In this document: positions 1 to 8,518 of the stretch, one piece after another
How the letters are laid out: every line of letters begins with the position of its first letter
Position numbering within the stretch: the first letter of the stretch is position 1
Origin: Pedobacter sp. L105
GTDB lineage: Bacteria > Bacteroidota > Bacteroidia > Sphingobacteriales > Sphingobacteriaceae
DNA length: 64,000 nucleotides
Direction of reading: 5' to 3'
Assembly (NCBI RefSeq): GCF_009765875.1
Contig: NZ_LMUP01000014.1
Span: 434,001-498,000, forward strand
Notes under the pieces: generated by a model
What the model saw: the letters and a program-made list of their open reading frames with translations, nothing else
The model's database searches: none
What the model was told of the DNA's origin: nothing
Translations under genes and position numbers: made by a program

Positions 1-1
1 T

Positions 2-964
2 GATTTTAGTACCAATGTATGGGAGGGAGGTTCACCCGCCGGATTGAAAGATTATGTATTTAGCCAATGGGATAAAGTACACCGCTATCCTGAAGTACTG
101 GCTGAAAGTCTTACTAAAAAAATAGCTGCAAATTATGATTTTGACGAAGATAATGTGCTGGTGACCAATGGTAGCACCGAAAGCATTTACCTGATTGCCC
201 AGGCTTTTAAAACCAGCCGTTCTGCAATAGTTATTCCTGCTTTTGCAGAATATGAAGATGCCTGCAGGATGCATGATCATGAACTCAGTTTTCTTCACTG
301 GGACGAATTTAAGGAAGGAAATTTACCAAAAGACGGCCTACTGTTTATCTGTAATCCTAACAATCCCACAGGAGCTGTGATAACAGATCTGGAACTGTAT
401 GTAAAAAAATATAAAGAATTATTATTTATTGTAGATGAAGCATTTATAGAGTTCACTTTGTCTATCACTTCTATTATAGGACTTACCCAAAAATACGATA
501 ATGTGGTAGTAATGCGCTCTATGACCAAGGCTTATGCTGTTCCGGGTTTACGGCTGGGTTACATCATTGCACACCCTGCTTTGATCCAGCGTTTCAAGGC
601 GTTGAAACTACCCTGGTCGGTCAATGTACTGGCCCTTGAAGCCGGTCACTTTATTTTTGAACATTCCAAGAATATTCAGCTTCCTATCCGGCAAATGCTT
701 CAGGATAAGGAAGGTTTTATGGCTGCGCTGGCCGGTATGCCGATACTCATTCATCCCGGACATACCCATTTTTTCCTCGCAGAATTAACGGCTGGTACTG
801 CTGCTGAATTGAAATTGTTCCTGTTGGAAAAGTTCAGTCTGCTGATTAGGGATGCCAGTAATTTCAGGGGGCTTAGCCCTCAGTTTGTGCGTATCGCCAC
901 GTTAAGTGCTGTCAAGAACAATTTACTGATCAATGCTTTATCAGAATGGAAACGTATAGTATAA
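2..964 (+). CDS. Threonine-phosphate decarboxylase / histidinol-phosphate aminotransferase-like PLP enzyme (5' partial)
   Basis: The reading frame is open to the left edge, with residues DFSTN just inside it, so the true start lies outside the window. It is a fold-type I aminotransferase-like PLP enzyme. NPNNPTG is a PLP/phosphate-binding motif, VDEAF supplies the ring-binding Asp, and the Schiff-base Lys is in SMTKAY (codon 527-529), followed by GLRLGY. Overlap with cbiB and the cobalamin genes downstream favour the CobD role, decarboxylating L-threonine-O-3-phosphate to (R)-1-aminopropan-2-ol phosphate for the nucleotide loop. Histidinol-phosphate aminotransferase is the sequence-level alternative, and context is what separates the two. 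Confidence 0.8.
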   Translation, partial: DFSTNVWEGGSPAGLKDYVFSQWDKVHRYPEVLAESLTKKIAANYDFDEDNVLVTNGSTESIYLIAQAFKTSRSAIVIPAFAEYEDACRMHDHELSFLHWDEFKEGNLPKDGLLFICNPNNPTGAVITDLELYVKKYKELLFIVDEAFIEFTLSITSIIGLTQKYDNVVVMRSMTKAYAVPGLRLGYIIAHPALIQRFKALKLPWSVNVLALEAGHFIFEHSKNIQLPIRQMLQDKEGFMAALAGMPILIHPGHTHFFLAELTAGTAAELKLFLLEKFSLLIRDASNFRGLSPQFVRIATLSAVKNNLLINALSEWKRIV

Positions 965-1881
965 TTGTTATTCCTTTACTGGCAGGTTACCTGCTCGACC
1001 TTATTTTTGGTGATCTTCAGCAATTACCCCATCCTGTCCGTTTTTTTGGTACGCTGATCGGTTTAGCGGAAAAATACTTAAACCAGGGCAAATGGAAATT
1101 CCTGAAAGGAATGGCTGTTACCCTGGTGCTTTGTTCTGGTACTTACCTTGTTTTCTATGCTGCCATCCATTTTTTACTCACCTACTGTGTACCCCTGTAT
1201 TTTATCTTTGCCACTATCTTTATGTATTACGCACTGGCCAATAAAGGGCTCATCACCGAAGGGAAAAAGGTTTTTGATGCTTTAAATTTGCTGGGCCTTG
1301 AAGCGGGAAGAAAACAGCTGTCATGGATTGTAGGACGAGATACTTCTGCATTGAGTGCGCAGCAGATTCGGATAGCGGTATTTGAAACCATGTCGGAGAA
1401 TCTGAGTGATGGTGTAATTGCACCCTTATTTTTTTATTTTGTGGCCGGGGTACCTGGAATGCTGACTTATAAAATGATCAATACACTGGATTCCATGATT
1501 GGCTACCGAAATGACCGTTATGAATACTTTGGGAAGTTTGCCGCCCTTCTGGATGATGTGGTAAACTATATTCCTGCGCGGATCACCGCAGTGCTGATGG
1601 TATTGGTTTCATTTAGCTGGCGCGGATGTAAGTTTGTTCTGCGTTACGGTCACCACCACAAGAGTCCTAATTCCGGCTATCCTGAAGCGGCACTGGCCGG
1701 TATTCTGGACGTGCGTTTTGGCGGCCCAAATGTGTATCACGGCGTGATGGTAGATAAACCTTATATCGGAACCAACGACCGTGAAATTAAACATGAAGAA
1801 TTTAAGGTGGTCAGCAGCATCAACCAGGGCGTCTGTTTAATCACGGTTTTATCACTCGTGATCTACTTTTTTCACCGCTAA
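946..1881 (+). CDS. cbiB: Adenosylcobinamide-phosphate synthase CbiB
   Basis: A 311-residue multipass inner-membrane protein of the CbiB/CobD family. The enzyme attaches aminopropanol phosphate to adenosylcobyric acid. Family motifs visible are DLIFGD followed by PHPVRFFG near the N-terminus, ENLSDGVIAPLFF around residues 150-162, NTLDSMIGY, and a C-terminal GGPNVYHG segment. Hydrophobic stretches lie near residues 7-20, 60-100, 155-175, 210-225 and at the C-terminus. The ATG lies inside the end of the preceding gene (19-nt overlap), and its stop shares one base with the next start, so the three genes are probably translationally coupled. It works next to the CobD-like enzyme upstream, which would make its substrate. 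Confidence 0.93.
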   Translation: METYSIIVIPLLAGYLLDLIFGDLQQLPHPVRFFGTLIGLAEKYLNQGKWKFLKGMAVTLVLCSGTYLVFYAAIHFLLTYCVPLYFIFATIFMYYALANKGLITEGKKVFDALNLLGLEAGRKQLSWIVGRDTSALSAQQIRIAVFETMSENLSDGVIAPLFFYFVAGVPGMLTYKMINTLDSMIGYRNDRYEYFGKFAALLDDVVNYIPARITAVLMVLVSFSWRGCKFVLRYGHHHKSPNSGYPEAALAGILDVRFGGPNVYHGVMVDKPYIGTNDREIKHEEFKVVSSINQGVCLITVLSLVIYFFHR

Positions 1882-2417
1882 TGGAATTTCAAAAATATAT
1901 TATCACCGGTGGGCCGGGTTCAGGTAAATCTACCTTAGTTGCCGGATTAGAGGAGCAAGGTTATGCCTGTTCTGCAGAAATATCCCGGAAAATGATCCAG
2001 GCAGAGGTAGCCAGGGGATCTGATTGCCTGCCATGGAAAGATATTGCCTGTTTTTCTGATAAGGTAATTCTGGAAATGGCCAAAGCCTGGCAGCAGGCTT
2101 CTGCTAATTCCCTTACTTTTTTTGACAGGGGCATACCCGATGTAATTGCCTACCTGCATATCGCAAAGCTTCCTGTACCTGTAAATTACCTGGATAGTTT
2201 AGCACAGCATCCTTATGCGCAAAAGGTATTTATACTTCCTCCCTGGGAAGGGATTTATATCAATGATAATGAACGCTGGCAAAGTTTTGAAGAAGCCTCA
2301 TTAATATATACGGCTATCAGGGATACCTATTCCGGTTTTGGCTTCGAGCTGATTGAAGTGCCCAAGGTTTCGCTGCAGGAGCGGATAGCGTTCGTTTTAA
2401 AAGCTGTTTTTTTGTAA
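1881..2417 (+). CDS. P-loop AAA-type ATPase/kinase in the cobalamin operon
   Basis: 178 residues with a clear Walker A near the N-terminus (GGPGSGKST, residues 10-18) and a FFDRGIPD segment around residue 80, which resembles the Walker B/substrate region of the AAA_28 (NadR-like kinase) group. It overlaps cbiB by one base (TAATG), so it belongs to the same transcript. The function is not established. In this position it could phosphorylate a small pathway intermediate or act as a chaperone. A nucleoside or aminopropanol kinase role would fit the pathway but is only inference. It is the last gene before the riboswitch. Confidence 0.72.
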   Translation: MEFQKYIITGGPGSGKSTLVAGLEEQGYACSAEISRKMIQAEVARGSDCLPWKDIACFSDKVILEMAKAWQQASANSLTFFDRGIPDVIAYLHIAKLPVPVNYLDSLAQHPYAQKVFILPPWEGIYINDNERWQSFEEASLIYTAIRDTYSGFGFELIEVPKVSLQERIAFVLKAVFL

Positions 2418-2536
2418 CCTGATCAATTGTAGCTTATTATCTTGTATATTAAACTCATTGAGTTCGATGAATTATGAAAATATGGTTCATCGATGAACTT
2501 AATTGCGAAATATAATCAGAGTTGAAATTTTTCTTT

Positions 2537-2544
2537 TAGGTTTG
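2537..2544 (+). promoter_or_regulatory. Promoter -7 box of the riboswitch transcript
   Basis: TAGGTTTG matches the Bacteroidota -7 consensus TAnnTTTG exactly and ends 6-7 nt before the first conserved base of the cobalamin riboswitch, where transcription would start. No TTG lies at the ideal 19-21 nt upstream; the nearest is at 2522-2524. Confidence 0.55.
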
Positions 2545-2550
2545 CAGCAT

Positions 2551-2706
2551 TAGGTAGTGTTTCTAAGGAAACACTTTAATAGGGAATGCCGGTGTAAATC
2601 CGGAACAGTCTCCGCTGCTGTAAACCTCATTTAAAAAACCGCTGTGATGCCACTTTCTGCAAAGAGGGGAAGGTTGTGGTTAGAGGAAGTCAGAAGACCT
2701 GCCTTA
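2551..2706 (+). ncRNA. Cobalamin riboswitch
   Basis: The leader contains the landmarks of the B12 aptamer in order: a hairpin AGTGTTTC/GAAACACT (2556-2575), the GGGAATGCCGGTG block (2582-2594), AAATCCGGAACAGTCTCC and GCTGCTGTAA, a GCCACT...GGGAAGG segment, and the 3' B12 box GTCAGAAGACCTGCC (2689-2703). It sits between the ATPase gene and the BtuF-like gene and should repress the downstream transport and assembly genes when adenosylcobalamin binds. No strong U-tract terminator is visible before the ATG at 2741, so control is probably at translation initiation. Confidence 0.93.
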
Positions 2707-2740
2707 TAATTGTTTAATTACGCTTTCGGAAGAAAGGCCA

Positions 2741-3913
2741 ATGATGATGATGAAAAAAATAAACTCTTCTCCGGCAGGAATACTTTCCTGTTTACTGGTT
2801 ATGCTGTTTTGTACTGTTTCCTGTAAACGTACTCCGGCAGCTAAACAACACCGTGCAGCAAAAACAGGCAGTGCAACTATCAAATACGCCAAAGGTTTTG
2901 GCATCGATTATTACGATCATTACAAGCTTGTCAGCATTTACAGCGGCAGTGGTACTGCTACAGATACTACCCGATATGTGCTGGTTCCCCGGGGGACCAA
3001 AGCTCCCGAAGGTTACAACAAAGCACAGCTGATAGAAATCCCTGTCAAAAGCCTCGTTGCTACTTCTTCAATGCATGTGGCCCTTGCTGAATTTGCAGGT
3101 AGTGCTGATGCCATTACCGGCTTAGGTAGTTTTCAATATATCACCTCGGCTATAGTCAGGAAAAACATCGCCGCAGGCAAAATCAAAGAAGTAGGAACGG
3201 AGGGTACCATGAACAACGAAATGCTGATCACCATGAAACCGGGATTAGTGATGGTAACTGGAAATCCGGCTGCAAAATTCAGTGCTTATGCCACCTTAAC
3301 CGGGGCGGGGGTGCCTGTGATGCTCAACTCAGAATGGCTGGAAACTACCCCGCTAGGGCGTGCCGAATGGGTAAAACTAATGGCTGCGCTGATGGACAAA
3401 GAAGATTCGGTAAATGCGAAATTTAAACGCATAGAAACCGCTTATACCCGTTTGGCAGCAATGGGACAGAAAGCGGTAAGCAAGCCGTCTGTGGTTAGCG
3501 GAATGCCTTACAAAGGAACCTGGTATGTGCCTGATGGCGATAGTTATATGGTGCAATTTTTTAAAGATGCCGGTGCCGCTTATCAGTGGGCAAATACCAA
3601 AGAAAAGGGGAGCTTAGCCCTCAATTTCGAGACCGTGGCCCCTGTAGCATTAAAGGCCGACTTTTGGCTTAACCTGGGCGAGGTGAATACCAAAAAAGAC
3701 GTACAGGCCATTGATGTTCGCTATGCAGATTTTAAGCCCTTTAAAAATGGCAACCTGTTTAACAATAATGGAAAAGTAAACAGCCTGGGGGCAAACGACT
3801 TTTGGGAATCTGGTGCGGTTAACCCGGATGTGGTTCTGGCCGATCTGATCTTTATCCTCCATCCCGATCTGCTGCCCAACCATCACCTGGTTTATTATAA
3901 AAAACTAAACTAA
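2741..3913 (+). CDS. Cobalamin/cobinamide ABC transporter substrate-binding lipoprotein (BtuF-like)
   Basis: 390 residues with a lipoprotein signal: lysines, a hydrophobic run, and the lipobox TVSC at about residue 30. The rest is a TroA/FecB-type periplasmic binding fold: a first lobe with MHVALAEFAG, a bridging helix around the NEMLITMKPGLVMV segment, and a second lobe ending in NPDVVLADL. It lies directly downstream of a cobalamin riboswitch and upstream of a FecCD permease and an ATPase, which points to a B12 or cobinamide ligand rather than a siderophore. The first codons are four ATGs in a row, and any of them may initiate. A purine-rich GGAAGAAAGG lies 4-13 nt upstream. Confidence 0.85.
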   Translation: MMMMKKINSSPAGILSCLLVMLFCTVSCKRTPAAKQHRAAKTGSATIKYAKGFGIDYYDHYKLVSIYSGSGTATDTTRYVLVPRGTKAPEGYNKAQLIEIPVKSLVATSSMHVALAEFAGSADAITGLGSFQYITSAIVRKNIAAGKIKEVGTEGTMNNEMLITMKPGLVMVTGNPAAKFSAYATLTGAGVPVMLNSEWLETTPLGRAEWVKLMAALMDKEDSVNAKFKRIETAYTRLAAMGQKAVSKPSVVSGMPYKGTWYVPDGDSYMVQFFKDAGAAYQWANTKEKGSLALNFETVAPVALKADFWLNLGEVNTKKDVQAIDVRYADFKPFKNGNLFNNNGKVNSLGANDFWESGAVNPDVVLADLIFILHPDLLPNHHLVYYKKLN

Positions 3914-3923
3914 TTCTACGGCA

Positions 3924-4952
3924 TTGAACAAACTCAAAGTTTCCCTGTTACTTTTCCTGTTGCTGGCCGCATTTCTACTGGATGTGGCCCTGGGATCAGT
4001 ACATATTCCTGTAAAGGAAGTGGTAAGGGTATTGTTTACGCCACATTCAGATAACGCCACCTGGACTTATATCATTGAAAAGATCAGGCTACCCAAAGCA
4101 TTAACAGCTATCATTGTGGGCTGCGGACTTTCAGTAAGCGGCCTGCAAATGCAAACGCTGTTCAGAAATCCGCTGGCAGACCCTTCAGTACTGGGTATTA
4201 CCGCCGGAGCAAGCCTTGGCGTAGCACTGGTAATGCTTTCTGCGGGAAGTATCACCACTATCTATACCATCCAGGCACTGGGTATTTCTGGGAGTTGGTT
4301 AATTATCCTGGCTGCTTCTTTGGGTGCAGCCTTAGTAATGGTGCTCATTGTATCCCTCTCTTCTTCCTTAAAAGACAATGTAGTTGTGCTTATTGTAGGT
4401 GTAATGATCGGTAATATTACCCTGTCTGTCATAAGTATCTGGCAATACTTTAGTGCCCCGGAACTAATTAAGGATTACCTGATATGGACTTTCGGTTCGC
4501 TGGGCGGCGTAACAGGCAACCAGCTGCTTATCCTGGCTGTGGTTGTGCTGGCAGGATTGCTACTTTCATTTTTGTCGTCCAAATTGCTGGATGCTTTGTT
4601 ACTAGGCGACAATTACGCCCGCAGTATGGGTTTAACCGTCAAGCGTGCCCGCCTCCTCATTATCGGCAGCACCAGTATTCTTGCCGGGGGCATCACTGCC
4701 TTTTGCGGGCCAATAGGCTTTATCGGTATTGCCGTGCCGCATCTGGCACGTGCTATCTTTCAAACTTCCAGCCACCGGATCTTAATTCCGGCCTGTTGCC
4801 TCATCGGTACATTACTTATGCTCTGCTGTGATATTATTGCACAATTACCCGGAAGCCAGACCGTATTGCCTATTAACGTGATCACTGCGCTGATTGGTTC
4901 GCCAGTGGTGATCTGGATCATTGCGGGGCCTAATAAGTTAAGGGGGTTCTGA
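3924..4952 (+). CDS. FecCD/BtuC-family ABC transporter permease
   Basis: 342 residues, about ten hydrophobic segments, with the BtuC/FecCD signatures GCGLSVSGLQMQTLFRNPLADPSVLG (split here by its conserved glycines and the NPLADP core) and GFIGIAVPHLAR. An in-frame stop at 3906-3908 leaves the TTG at 3924 as the best start; no ATG is available near the N-terminus. It follows the binding lipoprotein after 10 nt and overlaps the ATPase by one base. It forms the membrane pore of the B12/cobinamide importer in the inner membrane. Confidence 0.9.
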   Translation: MNKLKVSLLLFLLLAAFLLDVALGSVHIPVKEVVRVLFTPHSDNATWTYIIEKIRLPKALTAIIVGCGLSVSGLQMQTLFRNPLADPSVLGITAGASLGVALVMLSAGSITTIYTIQALGISGSWLIILAASLGAALVMVLIVSLSSSLKDNVVVLIVGVMIGNITLSVISIWQYFSAPELIKDYLIWTFGSLGGVTGNQLLILAVVVLAGLLLSFLSSKLLDALLLGDNYARSMGLTVKRARLLIIGSTSILAGGITAFCGPIGFIGIAVPHLARAIFQTSSHRILIPACCLIGTLLMLCCDIIAQLPGSQTVLPINVITALIGSPVVIWIIAGPNKLRGF

Positions 4953-5980
4953 TGGCCGGAAAAACGCCCATATTACATACCGATAACCTTGTTGTTGGTT
5001 ACCAGGCAGGAAAAAAAAATGCCAAGGGTGTGGCCGGCACCTTAAACCTCAACCTTTATGCTGGTGAGCTGGTTTGTTTGCTGGGGCCTAATGGATCTGG
5101 TAAATCTACCTTATTACGGACAATTGCAGGCTTACAACCTTCGCTGCAGGGGACTGTTAAATTGGACGGTGAAGAACTTACACAGCTCAAACCTACGCAA
5201 ATAGCCAAAAAAATCAGCCTTGTCCTTACAGATAATGTTCGTTCCGGTAACCTGGATGTATATGCTTTAATTTCCCTGGGGCGTTACCCGCATTCCGGAT
5301 GGTTAGGTACATTAAGTGAGGAGGATAAGCAAGCCATTGATTATGCCATCAAAGTGACCGGGACAAGTGAATTTCTGAACAGGAAGATGGATAGCCTTAG
5401 TGACGGCGAATGTCAGAAAGTAATGCTGGCCCGCGCGATTGCACAGGACACTCCGTTGATCATGCTGGATGAACCTACAGCTCATCTTGACCTGCCTAGC
5501 CGTATCCAGCTAATGCGGTTGCTCCACCAGCTGGCGAAGGAAACAGGGAAGGCTATTTTGATTTCTACCCATGAGCTCGACCTGGCCTTACAGTCGGCCG
5601 ATTTTATCTGGCTCATGAGCAGCGGCAGCCATTTCGCTGCCGGACTACCTGAAGAACTGATCTTAAACGGGGCTTTTCAACAGGCCTTTGATAAAGACGG
5701 AATTGAGTTTGATATCGCTACCGGCACTTTTCCATTACATCAATCCCTGGCAAAAGCTATCACTGTAGAAGGAACCGGTGCAGCTGCTTTCTGGACCAAA
5801 AAAGCACTGAACAGAAAGGGTTATCGTATTTTAGCTGATCAGGAGCAAAGCATCATCATTTCTACCGAAACTGGTGAAACTTTATGGATCGTAATGCAAA
5901 ATAATGAATCTGGCATTTGTCATTCCATCACTGAATTGCTACTGCTGTTGCAGGATTCATCGAATAAAAATTTAGAATAA
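4952..5980 (+). CDS. ABC transporter ATP-binding protein of the B12/cobinamide importer (BtuD-like)
   Basis: 342 residues. Walker A GPNGSGKS at 45-52, signature loop LSDGE at 149-153 (LSGGQ/LSGGE is usual), Walker B LIMLDEP at 169-175 and the switch His at 207 (STHELD). The region after about residue 250 is an extra C-terminal segment of roughly 90 residues that the core ATPase does not need; it is predicted here only from length. The start ATG overlaps the permease stop by one base. It powers uptake by the adjacent BtuC/BtuF-like proteins. FecE-type siderophore ATPases are the nearest alternative, and the operon argues against that. Confidence 0.88.
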   Translation: MAGKTPILHTDNLVVGYQAGKKNAKGVAGTLNLNLYAGELVCLLGPNGSGKSTLLRTIAGLQPSLQGTVKLDGEELTQLKPTQIAKKISLVLTDNVRSGNLDVYALISLGRYPHSGWLGTLSEEDKQAIDYAIKVTGTSEFLNRKMDSLSDGECQKVMLARAIAQDTPLIMLDEPTAHLDLPSRIQLMRLLHQLAKETGKAILISTHELDLALQSADFIWLMSSGSHFAAGLPEELILNGAFQQAFDKDGIEFDIATGTFPLHQSLAKAITVEGTGAAAFWTKKALNRKGYRILADQEQSIIISTETGETLWIVMQNNESGICHSITELLLLLQDSSNKNLE

Positions 5981-5994
5981 AAAATAGCTACAAA

Positions 5995-6588
5995 ATGAAG
6001 ATATATACCAAAAAAGGCGACAAAGGGACAACCGGACTTTTCGGGGGCAAACGTGTAGATAAAGATAATGTACGTGTAGAATGTATTGGCACGCTGGATG
6101 AAGTAAATTCTACTATCGGTATGCTTAGGGTAAAACTGGGCAATACACATGAATGGCAACCCAATCTGCATAAGATCCAGAAAGATATGATGGACATGAT
6201 GTCTCACCTTGCGCGTCCTTCTGATACCACTAAGATCAATACCAATCCTATGCCGGAAGACGGTCCTGTGTTCTGCGAGACCTGGATCGATGAACTGGAA
6301 AGTGCCATGACCCACCCTTCAGATTATTTTATTCTGCCGGGAGGAAATGAAATCTCTGCTTTATGCCATATGGTAAGAACGCAAATGAGAAGAGGTGAAC
6401 GCAGGTTAACCAGCCTGATCAAAACTGATGAAGTAAATGAAACCATTCCGGCTTATATCAACCGACTTTCTGACCTGTTCTTTACCTTATCACGTGCAGA
6501 AATGGACAAGGCGGGCGTAGCAGAAGAGAAATGGCAGCTTTTCCTTTACAAGCGTTACAAAACTACAGACCCGGCAACTAAACCTTAA
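5995..6588 (+). CDS. Cob(I)yrinic acid a,c-diamide adenosyltransferase, PduO type
   Basis: 197 residues. The N-terminus KIYTKKGDKGTTGLFGG is the ATP-binding P-loop-like signature of PduO/MMAB adenosyltransferases, and RRGERRL near residue 140 is the conserved arginine motif. The enzyme transfers the 5'-deoxyadenosyl group of ATP to reduced cobalamin or cobinamide in the cytoplasm. The length fits the family. It follows the importer genes after 14 nt, consistent with adenosylating imported corrinoid before CobU acts. Confidence 0.94.
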   Translation: MKIYTKKGDKGTTGLFGGKRVDKDNVRVECIGTLDEVNSTIGMLRVKLGNTHEWQPNLHKIQKDMMDMMSHLARPSDTTKINTNPMPEDGPVFCETWIDELESAMTHPSDYFILPGGNEISALCHMVRTQMRRGERRLTSLIKTDEVNETIPAYINRLSDLFFTLSRAEMDKAGVAEEKWQLFLYKRYKTTDPATKP

Positions 6589-6593
6589 TCTGT

Positions 6594-7100
6594 ATGCTCA
6601 TTTTTGTAACAGGAGGGGTAAGGAGCGGTAAAAGTGCTTATGCGCAGCAGCGTGCCCTGGAGATTTGTGCCGATCCGGTTTATGTAGCTACGGCGAAGAT
6701 CTGGGATGAAGATTTTAAAGCCAGGGTAAAGCGTCACCAGGATGACCGAGGGCCGGAATGGACAACCTTCGAGGCTTATCGCGACCTGCATCTGCTTCCG
6801 CTGGATAACCGTACCGTAGTGATCGATTGCGTAACGCTTTGGCTCACGAATTTTTTCATGGAGCGGGATAATGACATCGAACTTTCACTGTCAGATTTTA
6901 AAAAAGAGATAGATCAGCTCGCCATTTTGCCCGGTACTTTTATCATTATTTCGAACGAATTGGGAATGGGTATGCACGCGGAAACGGCCTTAGGGCGTCA
7001 GTTTGCCGATCTGCAGGGATGGGCAAATCAGTATGTTGCAGCAAAGTCTAAAGAAGCTGTATTTATTGTCTCCGGAATTCCATTATTTTTGAAACAATGA
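6594..7100 (+). CDS. cobU: Bifunctional adenosylcobinamide kinase / adenosylcobinamide-phosphate guanylyltransferase
   Basis: 168 residues. The P-loop GGVRSGKS is at 7-14. The segment with RVKRHQ...RGPEWTTFEA carries the histidine that is guanylylated in CobU, and ISNELGMGMHAE is the third family motif. It phosphorylates adenosylcobinamide and converts the product to adenosylcobinamide-GDP, the substrate of CobS encoded next. Its TGA overlaps the cobS start (ATGA), which implies coupling. Confidence 0.95.
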   Translation: MLIFVTGGVRSGKSAYAQQRALEICADPVYVATAKIWDEDFKARVKRHQDDRGPEWTTFEAYRDLHLLPLDNRTVVIDCVTLWLTNFFMERDNDIELSLSDFKKEIDQLAILPGTFIIISNELGMGMHAETALGRQFADLQGWANQYVAAKSKEAVFIVSGIPLFLKQ

Positions 7101-7894
7101 AAAAAGAAATACGGCTTTTTTTTACGGCACTTACCTTTTATTCCCGTTTGCCTGCACCAGCATCTGCACATCAGGATCCCGCCGGTCAGCTGCCTGATTC
7201 CATTAGGTACCTACCAGTAATTGGCTGGATAGCAGGTTTGTTGGCTGCTGCCGTTTTTTTCTGTTCAAGTTATTTATTTGGACTTTCCATTGCTGTATTT
7301 TTATCCATGGCCGCTACTATATTAATGACCGGCGCTTTTCACGAAGATGGATTTGCCGATGTATGTGATGGATTTGGAGGCGGATGGACCAAAGAAAAGA
7401 TCCTGGATATTATGAAAGACAGCCGTTTAGGAACCTATGGGGTAACCGGGCTGATCTTATTGCTGGGTATTAAATTTATGGCATTGCAGCAGTTGCTGGG
7501 GGCAGCAACACAACCAATGGATTTCATCTGCATTACCGGGCTGTTCGTAGTGGCACATTCCCTGAGCAGGTTTGCGGCGATTACCGTAGTTTTTAACCAC
7601 AGTTATGCCCGTATTGCCGAAAGCAAAGCCAGCGGTGCCGTAGAAAAGGGAAGGCCGGTCAATTTGATTTTAGCAGGCTGTTTTACCTTATTGCCTTTGT
7701 TCGCATTGATCTGTTATACATCCAGACCTTTAATGGCGCTGGTCATTGTTCCTGTTATTTTATTAAGTTTTTACCTGGGCGGTTATTTTAAAAAATGGAT
7801 TGGCGGTTACACGGGCGATTGCCTGGGTGCTGTACAGCAACTCACCGAAGTAACCATTTATCTTTCTTATATCCTGTTATGGAAATTTACCTGA
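7097..7894 (+). CDS. cobS: Adenosylcobinamide-GDP ribazoletransferase CobS
   Basis: 265 residues, integral membrane. The acidic signature HEDGFADVCDGFGGG (about residues 81-95), followed by ILDIMKDSRLGTYG, is diagnostic for CobS, and the C-terminal GGYTGDCLGA motif is also present. It joins adenosylcobinamide-GDP to alpha-ribazole(-phosphate), the final ligation of the nucleotide loop. It overlaps cobU by 4 nt and cobC by 16 nt. Confidence 0.95.
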   Translation: MKKEIRLFFTALTFYSRLPAPASAHQDPAGQLPDSIRYLPVIGWIAGLLAAAVFFCSSYLFGLSIAVFLSMAATILMTGAFHEDGFADVCDGFGGGWTKEKILDIMKDSRLGTYGVTGLILLLGIKFMALQQLLGAATQPMDFICITGLFVVAHSLSRFAAITVVFNHSYARIAESKASGAVEKGRPVNLILAGCFTLLPLFALICYTSRPLMALVIVPVILLSFYLGGYFKKWIGGYTGDCLGAVQQLTEVTIYLSYILLWKFT

Positions 7895-8400
7895 TCAGGC
7901 ATACTACACCGCTTATTCAAAAAGGATTGATCTATGGACACCTGGATGTTCCACTGGCCGAAACTTTTGAAGAAGAAAAAGAAACTGTGCTCTGGCAGCT
8001 GCCGCCTGTTATAGATGGGGTTTACTCAAGTCCTTCTATCAGATGTGCCCGCCTTGCAGCAGCTATTTCTCCTGCCTATCAGGAAGATGAAGCTTTGAAA
8101 GAACTTAACTTTGGCGACTGGGAAGGAAAAACATGGGATACGATCAACCGTCAGGATTCCGACCGGTGGATGAACGATTTTGTTCATCTTTCCCCGCCAA
8201 ATGGCGAAACGATGCTGCAAATGGAAGAGCGCATTCTGGATTTCTGGAATCATGTATTGCAACAGCCTTACCAGCGGGTGGCAGTAGTTACCCATGGCGG
8301 AGTAATCCGCATCTTGCTGGCCAGGCACCGTTCTATCCAGTTAAAAGATGCTTTTACTATTCCTGTAGCCCTGGCTGAAGTAATCAGGCTATCTGTTTAA
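7879..8400 (+). CDS. cobC: Alpha-ribazole phosphatase (histidine phosphatase) CobC
   Basis: 173 residues from the ATG at 7879. An upstream extension of the frame into cobS has no homologous look, and MEIYLIRHTTP is the natural N-terminus. The phosphohistidine is in LIRHT; NFGDWEGKTWD and VTHGGVIR, with the second catalytic His, complete the phosphoglycerate-mutase-like active site. It would dephosphorylate alpha-ribazole-5'-phosphate or adenosylcobalamin-5'-phosphate. It overlaps cobS by 16 nt and is the last gene of the island. Confidence 0.88.
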   Translation: MEIYLIRHTTPLIQKGLIYGHLDVPLAETFEEEKETVLWQLPPVIDGVYSSPSIRCARLAAAISPAYQEDEALKELNFGDWEGKTWDTINRQDSDRWMNDFVHLSPPNGETMLQMEERILDFWNHVLQQPYQRVAVVTHGGVIRILLARHRSIQLKDAFTIPVALAEVIRLSV

Positions 8401-8518
8401 ACCATGCAACCCTAATCTGGTTTCCTGCATCAATAGTTTCATTATTCTGGCACAGTAATTATACAATAATATACTTATCTTTATTAGTTTCTACACCTTC
8501 AATATCGTATTATACAAA

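Noticed and set aside
32-298. Antisense open frames opposite the CobD-like gene and many other genes
   Set aside because: They overlap a well-supported enzyme on the other strand and show no domain or signal of their own.
7795-7878. Longer CobC start inside cobS
   Set aside because: The extension encodes only the antisense-like tail of CobS in another frame; MEIYLIRHT is the family N-terminus.
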